The translations under genes and the position numbers were made by a program. The notes below the pieces were generated by a model that worked only from the letters and a program-made list of their open reading frames with translations, was not told the origin of the DNA and made no database searches. Positions 44,099 to 52,609 of a DNA stretch of 64,000 nt are shown here, piece after piece (positions within the stretch are counted from its first letter, which is position 1; every line of letters begins with the position of its first letter). Origin of the DNA: Pseudomonadota bacterium (GTDB lineage Bacteria > Myxococcota_A > Polyangia > Polyangiales > Polyangiaceae); assembly GCA_023431345.1 (NCBI GenBank), contig JAEYWK010000135.1, forward strand, positions 1 through 64,000, read 5' to 3'.

Positions 44099-44980
44099 AT
44101 GACGAACATCGCCTTCATCGGTGTTGGCATCATGGGCAAGCCGATGGCAGGTCATTTGGCGCGAGGCGGGCACCTCGTGGTCACGTACAGCCGCAGCCAC
44201 ACGACCGTCGAGGGCTGCCGCCCCGTCGCCTCGATAGCGCTCGCGACGCGCCAATCCGACGTGATCTTCACCATGCTCCCCGACACGCCGGACGTCGAGC
44301 AGGTGCTGTTCGGCGAAGGCGGCGTGTCGAGCGCGCTCGGCGCCGGCAAGACGGTCGTCGACATGAGCTCCATCTCGCCGACCGCCACCAAGAAGTTCGC
44401 GGAGCGCATCGGCCAGCTCGGCTCGGACTACGTCGACGCGCCCGTTTCGGGCGGCGAGTTGGGCGCCAAGGGCGCGACCTTGACCATCATGTGCGGCGCC
44501 ACGCAGGCGGTTTTCGAGCGCATCAGGCCGCTGCTGGAGCTGATGGGCAAGCACATCACCCGCATCGGCGACTGCGGGGCAGGGCAGACCTGCAAGGTGG
44601 CCAATCAAATCATCGTGGCTGCCACCATCGAGGCCGTGGGTGAGGCGCTGCTGTTCGCGGCGAAGGCCGGGGCCGACCCAGCGCAAGTGCGAGCGGCCTT
44701 GCTCGGGGGCTTCGCTTCGTCACGCGTCTTGGAGGTGCACGGTGAGCGCATGCTCAAGCGCAATTTCTCGCCGGGCTTTCGCGTCGCGCTACACCAGAAA
44801 GACCTGGCCCTCGCGCTCCGCAGCGCCCAAGAGCTGGGCATCAGCCTGCCCGCGACGAGCCTCTGCCAGCAGCTCTTCAACGCGGTGGCGGCCGCGGGCG
44901 GGGCCGCGCTCGATCACGCGAGTCTCGTGCAAGCCCTCGAGAAGCTGGCCAGGCACAGCCTCGGCGAGGGCTTCGACTGA
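44099..44980 (+). CDS. 2-hydroxy-3-oxopropionate (tartronate semialdehyde) reductase-like dehydrogenase
   Basis: The 293-residue protein belongs to the 3-hydroxyisobutyrate dehydrogenase family: IAFIGVGIMGKPMAGHLAR (NAD(P) site), VIFTMLPDTPDVEQVLFGEG, the substrate loop DAPVSGGELGAKGATLTIMC, and the lysine-containing GAGQTCKVANQIIVA catalytic segment. The LPDTPDVEQVLFG block is more like GlxR/GarR than GlyR or HibDH. The predicted reaction, tartronate semialdehyde to glycerate with NAD(P)H, would feed the glycerate kinase encoded at 33030. It has a good Shine-Dalgarno (GAGGAG). The convergent sensor kinase gene ends six bases downstream. Confidence 0.86.
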   Translation: MTNIAFIGVGIMGKPMAGHLARGGHLVVTYSRSHTTVEGCRPVASIALATRQSDVIFTMLPDTPDVEQVLFGEGGVSSALGAGKTVVDMSSISPTATKKFAERIGQLGSDYVDAPVSGGELGAKGATLTIMCGATQAVFERIRPLLELMGKHITRIGDCGAGQTCKVANQIIVAATIEAVGEALLFAAKAGADPAQVRAALLGGFASSRVLEVHGERMLKRNFSPGFRVALHQKDLALALRSAQELGISLPATSLCQQLFNAVAAAGGAALDHASLVQALEKLARHSLGEGFD

Positions 44981-44986
44981 GCTCGC

Positions 44987-46282
44987 CTACGCGGAGACGC
45001 GCGGCAGCGTGACGATCGCGGCCGCGCCGGGGGCGGGCGTGCGGTTCTCGAGCCGCGCCTCTCCGCCGTGGGCGCGTGCGATGCGCTGCACCAACGACAA
45101 GCCCAAGCCGAGCGCTCCGCGCGACGACGTTTGCCCGTCTTGCTGGCCTCGGAAGAAGGGATCGAAGCCGCGCGCCAGCACCTCCGCCGACAGCCCCGGC
45201 CCCGCGTCGAGGATTCGGAAGGTCACGTCGCGGTCATCGGCCTGGAGCACGAGCTTCACGACGCCGCCCGCGTGGTGCTCAGCGTTCTCGATCAAGTTGC
45301 CGAGGGCGCGCGCCAGCAGCGTGGCATCGGCCCGCACCGTCACGTCTGCGGACGTGTCTTCGAGTAGCTCCGCCGGCAGCGCTGCGCGTTCGAGCACGCG
45401 CAGCGCGACGTCCCGCGCGCACAGGGGCTGCAGGTCGAGCGCGCCGAAGTCGAGCCGAGAGCTGGCGAGCAGCTTGCCGACCAGCTCGTCGATTTCGATC
45501 ACCTCGCGCTCGATTTTGGCGTGCAAGTCGGGGGAAGGAGCGCCGCTTTGCAGCAGCTCCGACAGCACGCGCAGGCGCGCGAGCGGGCTGCGGATCTCGT
45601 GGGAAACTCCGGCCAGCAGCTCACGCTGCTCCTTCAGGTGGCGCTCGATGCGCTTGGCCATCTCGTTGATGGATTCGGCCAAAATTCCCACCTCGCCCTT
45701 GTGATGGTGGCCGAGCCGCACCCGGCTCTCGAGCTTGCCTTCGCCGAGCTCCCGCGTCACCCGCGTGAGATCGCGCAGCGGTCGGGTCAGGCGGCGCGCA
45801 AGCTTCGCCGTCGCGGCCCAGATCGTCAGAAAGGCGGCCAACAGCGTGGCGCCGATGCTCAGCCAAGGGGGACGGCGTGATTGCTTGAGGCAGCCCGTGA
45901 CGCTGCCGAGCGGGCGCCCGTCGCGCTCGACCTGCACCGTGAACGCCTCGCTCTTGCACTGCCCGCCTGACGTCTCGAGCTGCTTCCCGGCCGTGTCTTT
46001 CACGTCGACGACGGCGTCGAACGCCTGCGCGACGGCCAGCGCCAGCTCGTGCCGCGCGCTCGGGTCGTCCCACACCTTGGCGAAGCGGTCGGCCGCGAAC
46101 GCCTCCATCCGCTCCGCGTCTTTGCGCCACGAACGTGCCTCCGGCGCTACCGCGTGCATGACACCGAAAGAGACGCAGCTGGTCATCAAGATCGTGGCGC
46201 CGAACCACCAGAAGAGCGCTCGCTGCAGCCGGAAGTCGTGGCGGGCGCGGAAGTACCGGTGACGCACTCGGAGCTTCCTCAT
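44987..46282 (-). CDS. membrane sensor histidine kinase (HAMP/HisKA/HATPase)
   Basis: The 431-residue protein has a membrane span near residues 24-45, a periplasmic sensor part (about 46-145), a second span (about 148-165), a HAMP domain, HisKA with the phosphorylated histidine in GVSHEIRSPLARLRVLSEL (near 226), and an HATPase (NLIENAEHHA, DAGPGLS, GALGLGLSL). Its start overlaps the stop of the response regulator gene by four bases (ATGA), so kinase and regulator are coupled. Together with the Spy-like gene at the head of the operon it resembles the CpxA/ZraS envelope-stress arrangement. Confidence 0.94.
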   Translation of the reverse strand: MRKLRVRHRYFRARHDFRLQRALFWWFGATILMTSCVSFGVMHAVAPEARSWRKDAERMEAFAADRFAKVWDDPSARHELALAVAQAFDAVVDVKDTAGKQLETSGGQCKSEAFTVQVERDGRPLGSVTGCLKQSRRPPWLSIGATLLAAFLTIWAATAKLARRLTRPLRDLTRVTRELGEGKLESRVRLGHHHKGEVGILAESINEMAKRIERHLKEQRELLAGVSHEIRSPLARLRVLSELLQSGAPSPDLHAKIEREVIEIDELVGKLLASSRLDFGALDLQPLCARDVALRVLERAALPAELLEDTSADVTVRADATLLARALGNLIENAEHHAGGVVKLVLQADDRDVTFRILDAGPGLSAEVLARGFDPFFRGQQDGQTSSRGALGLGLSLVQRIARAHGGEARLENRTPAPGAAAIVTLPRVSA

Positions 46283-46956
46283 TCGCGCGTCAAGACGTAG
46301 CCGACGCCGCGCACCGTCTTGAGCAGTAGCGCGTCGTCGTCGCCTAGCTTCTTCCGAATGTGTGAGACGTGGACGTCGACGGTACGATCGCTCACGTTGA
46401 CGTCGCTGCGCCCCGCCAGCTCCAGCAGGTTGCTACGCGGTACGACCCGACCGACGCGGCGGGCGAGCGCCAGCAGCAAGTCGAACTCGAGCCCCGTGAG
46501 CTCCACGACTCGCCCGTCGCGCTGCACGCTGCGCGCGGCGACGTCGAACGACATGCGGCCCAGCGTGAGCCGCTCCTTGTTGGGGTCGCCTTGGGTGCGC
46601 CGCAGCACGGCGCGCAGCCGCGCTAGCAGCTCACGCGGGCTGAACGGCTTGGCCAAATAGTCGTCAGCGCCCAGCTCGAGGCCCACGACGCGATCCGTCT
46701 CGTCGCCCTTGGCCGTCAGCATCAAGACCGGGATCTGGCTCTTCTCCCGCAGCCGCTTGAGCAGGCTGAGCCCGTCGAGGCCTGGCAGCATCACGTCCAG
46801 CAGCACCGCGTCGAACGCCTCGCCGCTCTCGATGGCCTTGAGGCCTGCGGGCCCGGTGCCGGCGCGCTTGGCGATGACGCCATTTTCAACGAGGTACTGC
46901 GCGAGCAGCTCGTAGAGCCGCTCGTCATCGTCCACGATTAGCACCTTCAAATCCAT
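46279..46956 (-). CDS. OmpR-family response regulator
   Basis: From the ATG at 46956 the protein has 225 residues. The receiver domain has the acidic pocket DDD (residues 9-11), the phosphorylated aspartate in LLDVMLPGLDG (residue 54), the conserved threonine in LMLTAKGDE and lysine in YLAKPFSPREL. The C-terminal winged helix shows RTVDVHVSHIRKKLGDD and TVRGVGYVL. Longer upstream frames are spurious. It is coupled to the sensor kinase by a four-base overlap. It lies 83 bases after the 69-residue membrane protein gene, so the Spy-like and small-protein genes are its probable targets and co-transcripts. Confidence 0.95.
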   Translation of the reverse strand: MDLKVLIVDDDERLYELLAQYLVENGVIAKRAGTGPAGLKAIESGEAFDAVLLDVMLPGLDGLSLLKRLREKSQIPVLMLTAKGDETDRVVGLELGADDYLAKPFSPRELLARLRAVLRRTQGDPNKERLTLGRMSFDVAARSVQRDGRVVELTGLEFDLLLALARRVGRVVPRSNLLELAGRSDVNVSDRTVDVHVSHIRKKLGDDDALLLKTVRGVGYVLTRE

Positions 46957-47039
46957 GACCCGCGCCGAGGATGCCACGGCTTTTTCGGGCCGGGCAGGGA
47001 TCGCCGGCACCTCTTCGACCGCGAGCCGCGCGAGCGCGC

Positions 47040-47249
47040 TCACGGCTCGCTCCCCGTGCCGCTTTTTTGCCGGTAAACCCGCAGCGCGGACTCGGCGCAG
47101 GTATCTGCCACCCGCCGCTGGAGCTCGGCGTGACGGTCGAAGCGTCCGCCGTGGTGGCCATAGCCGCCGTGAAGGACGCGCGCGAAGCCCGCGCCGAAGC
47201 CGGCGACCGCGCCCACGCCGAGTAGCACCATCAGTAATCTTCGTCCCAT
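47040..47249 (-). CDS. small membrane protein in the two-component operon (69 aa)
   Basis: The ATG at 47249 is preceded by GGAAGGAGC at ideal spacing, and the gene sits between a Spy-like gene and a response regulator gene on the same strand. The 69 residues start MGRRLLMVLLGVGAVAGFGA, a membrane or signal segment, followed by a His/Gly-rich stretch (HGGYGHHGGRFDRH) and a charged helix with one cysteine. The His-rich part may bind metal. I do not recognise the family. The position suggests a modulator of the adjacent kinase. Confidence 0.7.
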   Translation of the reverse strand: MGRRLLMVLLGVGAVAGFGAGFARVLHGGYGHHGGRFDRHAELQRRVADTCAESALRVYRQKSGTGSEP

Positions 47250-47270
47250 GCTCAGCTCCTTCCCAGGACT

Positions 47271-47720
47271 TCAGCAGCCGGCGAGCGCCCACGGCCCGCC
47301 TTCGATCATGTCGGCGAGCTGCTCGCGCTGGCGCTCGTCGAGCGTTCCGTGGACTTGGTCGGCGGCGGCCAGGAAAGACGCGCGCAGTTTTTCGATGAGC
47401 TCATCGTGCTTCTCGAAGACGCGATCGAGGGCGGCTTTGTCGAGCTCGGGCCCGCGCAGCGCTCGAGCGAGCTCGACGCGCGTCCCCCGCACCTCAGCGT
47501 GCAGGTCGCTCGCCTCTGCCTTGAAGTCCTGAAGAGCGGTGCGGATGACCTTCTCTTGGCCCGGGGTCGTGTCGAGCCGAGCGAGCACGCGGCGGAAGGC
47601 GAAGCGACCGCGGTGATGACTGCGGTGATGACCGCGGCCGAACCCATAGTGGCGCCGCCCGCTCCGCGCGACCGCCACCAGCCCAACCAGACAAGCCGTA
47701 CCGATGAAAAATCCGAACAT
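47271..47720 (-). CDS. Spy/CpxP-like periplasmic stress protein
   Basis: From the ATG at 47720 (GAGGAAAG upstream) the protein has 149 residues. It has an N-terminal hydrophobic segment, a His/Arg/Gly-rich stretch (RRHYGFGRGHHRSHHRGR) and a helical Spy-like domain (about residues 40-140) with LARLDTTPGQEKVIRTAL, in place of the usual LTxxQ, and LDERQREQLADMI. Spy/CpxP-type proteins are periplasmic chaperone-like sensors that restrain their kinase. Heavy-metal sensors of the CnrX type share the fold, and the His-rich part fits that. It opens the operon with the small protein, regulator and kinase. Confidence 0.82.
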   Translation of the reverse strand: MFGFFIGTACLVGLVAVARSGRRHYGFGRGHHRSHHRGRFAFRRVLARLDTTPGQEKVIRTALQDFKAEASDLHAEVRGTRVELARALRGPELDKAALDRVFEKHDELIEKLRASFLAAADQVHGTLDERQREQLADMIEGGPWALAGC

Positions 47721-47861
47721 TTGACGCTTTCCTCGACGAGCGCCGCTCTGCGCCGTCCCGCGGACCATCCGAGGGCAGGCGCCTGGCGGCGTGTCTCAAG
47801 CGTCAGGCCGGAATGTGAAGGTCGTGCGCGGCCAGCCGTGAAGAAGTGTTGAGCCGGCGGC

Positions 47862-48653
47862 TCACGGCTCCTTCAGCACCAGGTCGACCGTGCCTTCCGC
47901 CGGAAAGTCGAAGGTGACCTCCGCGCAGGCTTGGGCGCTCTTCGCGGCGCAGGCGCCGGCGGCTTCGCTGCTGATGCCGGCGCTCACGTTGGCGCAGGCC
48001 TTGGCTTTGTATTTGCCGGGCGCTGCGCAGGTCTGGCGCTGGCAGGCCTGATTCTGCCCGCAGGTGTCTTTGGAGAGGTGGGTCCCCGTCCACACCAGCT
48101 CGGCGCCTCGGGGACCGAGAGGGGTAGGCAAGCAAGCCGCGGCCGCGCACTGCGCCGCCTCGCAAGACTCGCAGCTCGCGATGCCGCAGGCGGATGAGAT
48201 GGAGAAGGCGGTGTAGCCTTCAGCGTCGGTGAGCGTGAGCCATCCGCTGCCGCACCCCGTATCACAGAAGTAGCCCTCGGGCACATCGGGCCCGGGCAGC
48301 ATGCGGAACGTGATCGAGCCGCTCGCGCATTCTAGGTCGGTGGACGCGCCGCCTTCGCTGCTGGTCGCCCCTCCCGCGCCGATGGTCGGTTCGCCGCCGC
48401 CGCCGCCGCTCGCACCACCGCTTGGCCTGCCTCCCGTGCTGGCTCGACCACCCGGAGCCGTGACGCTCGTGGTTCCCGAGTTGCCTGCCGGAGGACCCTC
48501 GGGGCCGTCATCACCGCCGCTCGCCGCGCCAGCCTGCCCGCTGGGCGCCGCGTTGGCAGCGCCGCCCGCGTCGCTGGACGAGAACTCCTCGCCACCGCAG
48601 GCCACGAACGAGCACATTATCAACAGCCAGGCGCAGACGGGAATCTGACGCAT
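47862..48653 (-). CDS. Cys-rich lipoprotein with Gly/Ser linker
   Basis: From the ATG at 48653 (GAGAGG upstream) the product has 263 residues. The signal MRQIPVCAWLLIMCSFVACG ends in a lipobox cysteine. A Gly/Ala/Ser-rich linker (about 20-105) leads to a Cys-rich domain (about 110-260) with more than a dozen cysteines, including CDTGCGSGW, CGIASCESCEAAQC and CGQNQACQRQTC, presumably disulfide-bonded. No family is recognised, and it is likely surface-exposed. It lies upstream of the Spy-like operon on the same strand and is divergent from the GH-like lipoprotein gene. Confidence 0.75.
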   Translation of the reverse strand: MRQIPVCAWLLIMCSFVACGGEEFSSSDAGGAANAAPSGQAGAASGGDDGPEGPPAGNSGTTSVTAPGGRASTGGRPSGGASGGGGGEPTIGAGGATSSEGGASTDLECASGSITFRMLPGPDVPEGYFCDTGCGSGWLTLTDAEGYTAFSISSACGIASCESCEAAQCAAAACLPTPLGPRGAELVWTGTHLSKDTCGQNQACQRQTCAAPGKYKAKACANVSAGISSEAAGACAAKSAQACAEVTFDFPAEGTVDLVLKEP

Positions 48654-48769
48654 CGAACCTCTCAAGCTGAACAAGCAGTAAGTAGTCGCCGCGACGAAGC
48701 GGGCCAAAAAAGAGCTAACCTGGACAGTCTAGCGCGCGCTCCGAGCTTTGTCCTACCCTGCCGGGTCAG

Positions 48770-51574
48770 ATGCGTCATGCCGCTCGTCTTCCCTTAGGGC
48801 CATGGCCAAATTCTACGCTCATTCGGTTCGCGTCGGTGGCGGCGCTGGCGCTAGGGGCCGCCTGCGCGGCGCAGTCGGTTCCGCCAACAGCGCACGATGC
48901 ACCGCTACCTGCACCCACCTCCGACCCGGCCCCCGCCGTCGCAGCTCAGTCGTGGCTGGTCGAGAGCTTCGAAAGCGAGCAAGGAACGTCGGGCGGGTTT
49001 TTGTGTGCGTTCGATAGCAACCACCTCGGCACGCACGTTAGCCCCCACCCGTTCGTGTTGACGGAGGGTGGCGCTCCCGCCTCGCCGGGGCGCTCTGCGC
49101 GGTTCTTCGGCTCTATCGGTGACAACCGCCCGCCGCACTCTTGGGCGCAGCTTCAAGTATTTCTCGATCGCGCCAGGGCCCCTCGCGACCTGCGCAGCTA
49201 TCGCAGCGTGCGCTTTTGGGCCAAAGGCGACGGCGGCCGGTACTCGATCGCGCTGATCAAGCAAGCGGTCCAGGACTACGATCACTTCAAGCAAGATTTC
49301 GTTGCTCCGGCGGACTGGACTCAAATCGCCGTGCCCATGACCGCGTTCAAGCAGGCGGGCTGGGGCAAACAGCACCCGCCCGTCTTCGACGACGTGGTGC
49401 AGATCCAGTTTTCGCCCGCGGGCTATTCGCAGCCGTTCGACTTGAGCCTCGATCACGTCGAGCTCGGCCCCGAGGAAGTGAGGCAAGAGCCCGTCGCCTA
49501 CGACACGACGGGCTGGTTCCCGTATCGTGGCACCGACGCCAAGAAGCGACGAGGTACCGCGCTCGACGTCAGCTTCTTGCTCGACGCCCCCGCGGGCAAG
49601 CACGGCCCTTTGCAGCGGCGCGGCGAGAGCTTCGGCTTCGCGGGCGGCAAGTCGATCCGCTTTTGGGGCGTGAACCTGGTCGCATCTGCGAATTTCCCGA
49701 CGCACGAGGAAGCCGACGCGCTCGCAGAGCTGCTGGCGCAGATGGGCGTGAACGTCACCCGCCACCATCACATGGATGCTGCTTGGTCGAAGCCGAACCT
49801 GTTTGGCAATCAGGCGAGCACGCTGTCGCTCGACCCATCTGCGCTGGAGCGCTTCGACTACCTGGTCGCGGCGCTGCAAAAGCGCGGCATCTACCAGTTC
49901 TTCGACTTGCTGGTGCAGCGACACGTAACGGCCGCGGATGGGGTCGCGGCGCCTGATGACGTGGCGCCAGGCATGAAGATCGAGGGGGAGTTTTCGCCTC
50001 GGCTGATCGCGCTGCAGGAGAGGTTCATCGAGCAGCTGATGGGGCACGTGAACCCCTACACCAAGCTGACCTACGCCAAGGATCCCGCGGTCGGTCTGGT
50101 CGAGGTGATCAACGAAGACAGCCTGTTCTGGATCCAGAAGGAAGGCGAGTTCGCGATCAGCTCGCCGGAGTATCGGGGCCAGCTCTCCAAGCTGTTCTCG
50201 GACTGGCTGTCGAAGAAGGTGCTCGGGGGCCGCGCCGCGCTGGAGCAGCGCTGGAGGCCGGTCGATGGTCGGGGGCAGGGGCTGCTGCCCGCCGAAGATC
50301 CCGCGGCCGGCAACGTCGACGCGCTCGTGATGTTCAGCGGTAACGATCACGAGCGGCTGAGTCGGGCGCGGGCCGCCGACACGCTGCGCTTCTACTACGA
50401 CACCGCCCTCGGCTATTACCGGCGCATCCAGACCAAGCTGAAGCAGCTGGGTTACCGCGGGCTCGTCGCCGGCAGCAATCACTGGATCGAGACCCCGATC
50501 GATCTGTATGCGAACGCGCAGCTCGATTTCGTCGACCGCCACGCCTACTGGGCCCACCCCACCGGCGGCTGGGGCTACAGCCCACAGATTGCCTGGGATC
50601 CGAGCTCGATGCTGCGAGACGGCGGGCTGGGCGTCGTGGGCTCCCTCCTGGCGCGGCGCGTGAAGGGCTTGCCTTACACCGCCAGCGAGTGGCAGACGTC
50701 GGCGCCCAACGACTATCGGCACGAGGGGCTGCTCGCCATGGGCGCGTACGCGACGCTCGCCGAAATCAATCCGATTCAATTCGCGTTCTCGCACCAGGCG
50801 TCGCTCCGCGCCGACGTGGTCAGCTCACTCACGAGCAACTTCGACGTCGCACCGCAGCCGACGATGCTCGCGGCGTGGCCCGCGGTTTCGCTGCTGTTTC
50901 ACCGCCGCGATGTGTCGGCGACGAAGCAAGAGGCGGTGCTGCGCGTCGACGAAGCGTCGGTGTTCGATCCCGCGTTTCGTGCCGGGCCGCCCAAGGAGCT
51001 GGCTCGGCTGGGCAAATCGGGCATCGGCTTCGGGCAGGGCCGGACGCTCGAGGAGCTGAATCGGCTGGTGCAAGCCCAGGTGAAGGACGGCGTGGCCATC
51101 GCGGGCGATGGAGAGCTGGTGCACGACGCCCGCCGCGGGACGCTGCTGGTCGATACGCCCCGCTCGCAGGCTTTCGCCGGCTTCAAGCCGTCCGGTAAGG
51201 TGACGCTCACGAACGTGGAGCTCGAGCTCGAGAGCAAGTTCGCGGTCGTGATCGTGACGTCACTCGACGGGAAACCGCTCGCGGGCTCCAAGCGCATCTT
51301 GGTGTCGGCGCTAGGGAACGCCGTCAACTCGGGCATGACCCTGACCCCAGGCCGCGAGCGTCTGGTAGATCCCGGTTCGTCACCGGTGCTCGTGGAGCCG
51401 ATCGTCGGCAAGATGGTGCTGCGCGGGGCGCCGTCCAAGAACGTGCACGTGCATGCGCTCGGTCCGAGCGGTGAGCGCGATCACGCGGTGAGCGCCGTTT
51501 CCGGCCCCGAGGGGCTCAGCTTTCGGCTTTCGGCCGAGCACCGCGCTATGCACTACGAAATCGTGCGCGAGTAG
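48770..51574 (+). CDS. GH5-like (clan GH-A) glycoside hydrolase lipoprotein
   Basis: The 934-residue protein has a lipoprotein-type signal (LALGAAC). A CBM11-like beta-sandwich follows (about 50-235), with YRSVRFWAKGDGGRYSIALI and VQIQFSPAG. The catalytic region (about 240-680) has the clan GH-A features VEVINEDSLFW, where the Asn-Glu pair near residue 446 supplies the acid/base, DFVDRHAYWAHP, and YTASEWQTS with the nucleophile glutamate near 641. The last 250 residues are beta-rich, of unknown type. It should cleave a beta-linked polysaccharide at the cell surface. The exact substrate is unknown. Confidence 0.75.
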   Translation: MRHAARLPLGPWPNSTLIRFASVAALALGAACAAQSVPPTAHDAPLPAPTSDPAPAVAAQSWLVESFESEQGTSGGFLCAFDSNHLGTHVSPHPFVLTEGGAPASPGRSARFFGSIGDNRPPHSWAQLQVFLDRARAPRDLRSYRSVRFWAKGDGGRYSIALIKQAVQDYDHFKQDFVAPADWTQIAVPMTAFKQAGWGKQHPPVFDDVVQIQFSPAGYSQPFDLSLDHVELGPEEVRQEPVAYDTTGWFPYRGTDAKKRRGTALDVSFLLDAPAGKHGPLQRRGESFGFAGGKSIRFWGVNLVASANFPTHEEADALAELLAQMGVNVTRHHHMDAAWSKPNLFGNQASTLSLDPSALERFDYLVAALQKRGIYQFFDLLVQRHVTAADGVAAPDDVAPGMKIEGEFSPRLIALQERFIEQLMGHVNPYTKLTYAKDPAVGLVEVINEDSLFWIQKEGEFAISSPEYRGQLSKLFSDWLSKKVLGGRAALEQRWRPVDGRGQGLLPAEDPAAGNVDALVMFSGNDHERLSRARAADTLRFYYDTALGYYRRIQTKLKQLGYRGLVAGSNHWIETPIDLYANAQLDFVDRHAYWAHPTGGWGYSPQIAWDPSSMLRDGGLGVVGSLLARRVKGLPYTASEWQTSAPNDYRHEGLLAMGAYATLAEINPIQFAFSHQASLRADVVSSLTSNFDVAPQPTMLAAWPAVSLLFHRRDVSATKQEAVLRVDEASVFDPAFRAGPPKELARLGKSGIGFGQGRTLEELNRLVQAQVKDGVAIAGDGELVHDARRGTLLVDTPRSQAFAGFKPSGKVTLTNVELELESKFAVVIVTSLDGKPLAGSKRILVSALGNAVNSGMTLTPGRERLVDPGSSPVLVEPIVGKMVLRGAPSKNVHVHALGPSGERDHAVSAVSGPEGLSFRLSAEHRAMHYEIVRE

Positions 51575-51612
51575 CCTCGCTTTCGAGGTAGAAACACGGC
51601 CGAGACCAACCG

Positions 51613-52581
51613 ATGGGTGACGAGAAGGACCCCGGCGCGCACCTCGGGCCCGAGCCCGCCGTTTCCGCGGTCCCTCCGCCCGCGCCCGTGAGCGTCGTGC
51701 CTCGTCCCGTGAGCGTCGTGCCGCGGCCGTCGGGGAGTGGCTCGCTGATGGCGCGTACGCCGCCGCCGCCGCTCCCGCGCAGCCCCATGCCGGAGCCACC
51801 GCCGGCGTCGGCTCCGCCGGCAGCGTATCGCTCCGTGCCGCCGCCGCCGCCGACACGTCACCCGCCCGCGTCCGATTCGTCTGCGACGCTGGCCGCGCGC
51901 CCGAGCGTGATGCCGCGCCCGCCCGTCACGCCACCCCCGCCCGCGCATCGGGCGTCACTGTCGCCCCCGTACGCTCGCCCGCCGACTCAGCCGCCGAGCG
52001 TGAGCGCGACCGCGCAGCTCGAGCAACGGCTCGGCGCGACGCAGCTCGAGCTGCGCAAGCTGGGGAGCGAGCGCCACACGCTGCGCGCTCGACTGCGACG
52101 CGAGACCGATCGCCTCCACGAGCTCGAGTCCGCGCTGCGCGCCGAGAAGGAGCTGAGACGCCAAGCTTCCGATGAGCACTTCACGGCCCTGAGCGGCGTG
52201 CGCGCTCGCTTGAGCGAGCTCGAGATAGCTCACGAAGGCGAGCTCGCTGCGCTGAGAGCCGAGCTTGCCGAAGCCCGCGTGGAGGCAACCGCCGCGCGGC
52301 GCGCCGCCGAAGACGCCGAGCGGCGCGTCGCTTCCGCGGCGGTCGCTGCCGCTGCCGCGCCCGGCGCCAAGGCCGTCGTGGGCCTTCGACGCATCCGCGG
52401 CATCGGACCTGCGTACCAACGTGAGCTGTCGCAGCTGGGCGTCACGCGCGTGCAGCAAGTCGCTGCGTGGACGAGCGCCGACGTCGCCGCGTTCGCGGCC
52501 AAGCTCAAGATCAAACCCGAGCGCATCGCGAAAGACGACTGGGTGGGGCAAGCTCAGCGCCTCGAGCCCGACGCAGATTGA
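51613..52581 (+). CDS. Pro-rich, coiled-coil protein with C-terminal helix-hairpin-helix domain
   Basis: The 322-residue protein has three zones. Residues about 12-140 are a Pro/Ser/Ala-rich low-complexity region with several PPPP runs. Residues about 140-245 form a strong coiled coil (QLELRKLGSERHTLRARLRR). The last 65 residues are a helix-hairpin-helix module (LRRIRGIGPAYQRELSQLGV, then VTRVQQVAAWTSADVAAFAA), of the kind that binds DNA or mediates protein contacts in many bacterial proteins. No catalytic motif is seen. It may be a scaffold or nucleoid-associated protein. Translation starts at ATG 51613. Confidence 0.7.
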   Translation: MGDEKDPGAHLGPEPAVSAVPPPAPVSVVPRPVSVVPRPSGSGSLMARTPPPPLPRSPMPEPPPASAPPAAYRSVPPPPPTRHPPASDSSATLAARPSVMPRPPVTPPPPAHRASLSPPYARPPTQPPSVSATAQLEQRLGATQLELRKLGSERHTLRARLRRETDRLHELESALRAEKELRRQASDEHFTALSGVRARLSELEIAHEGELAALRAELAEARVEATAARRAAEDAERRVASAAVAAAAAPGAKAVVGLRRIRGIGPAYQRELSQLGVTRVQQVAAWTSADVAAFAAKLKIKPERIAKDDWVGQAQRLEPDAD

Positions 52582-52609
52582 GCTCCTGCAAGCCCGCGTC
52601 ACGCTCGCG

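Noticed and set aside
43473..44980. Operon of the GNAT and reductase genes as a single pathway
   Set aside because: They are on the same strand with an 83-base gap, but no shared pathway is evident. The gap and the good ribosome-binding site before the reductase allow an independent promoter.
48905..50794. A 629-codon minus-strand frame inside the GH-like gene
   Set aside because: It is a shadow frame of the GC-rich plus-strand gene, with no domain and no ribosome-binding site that decides a start.
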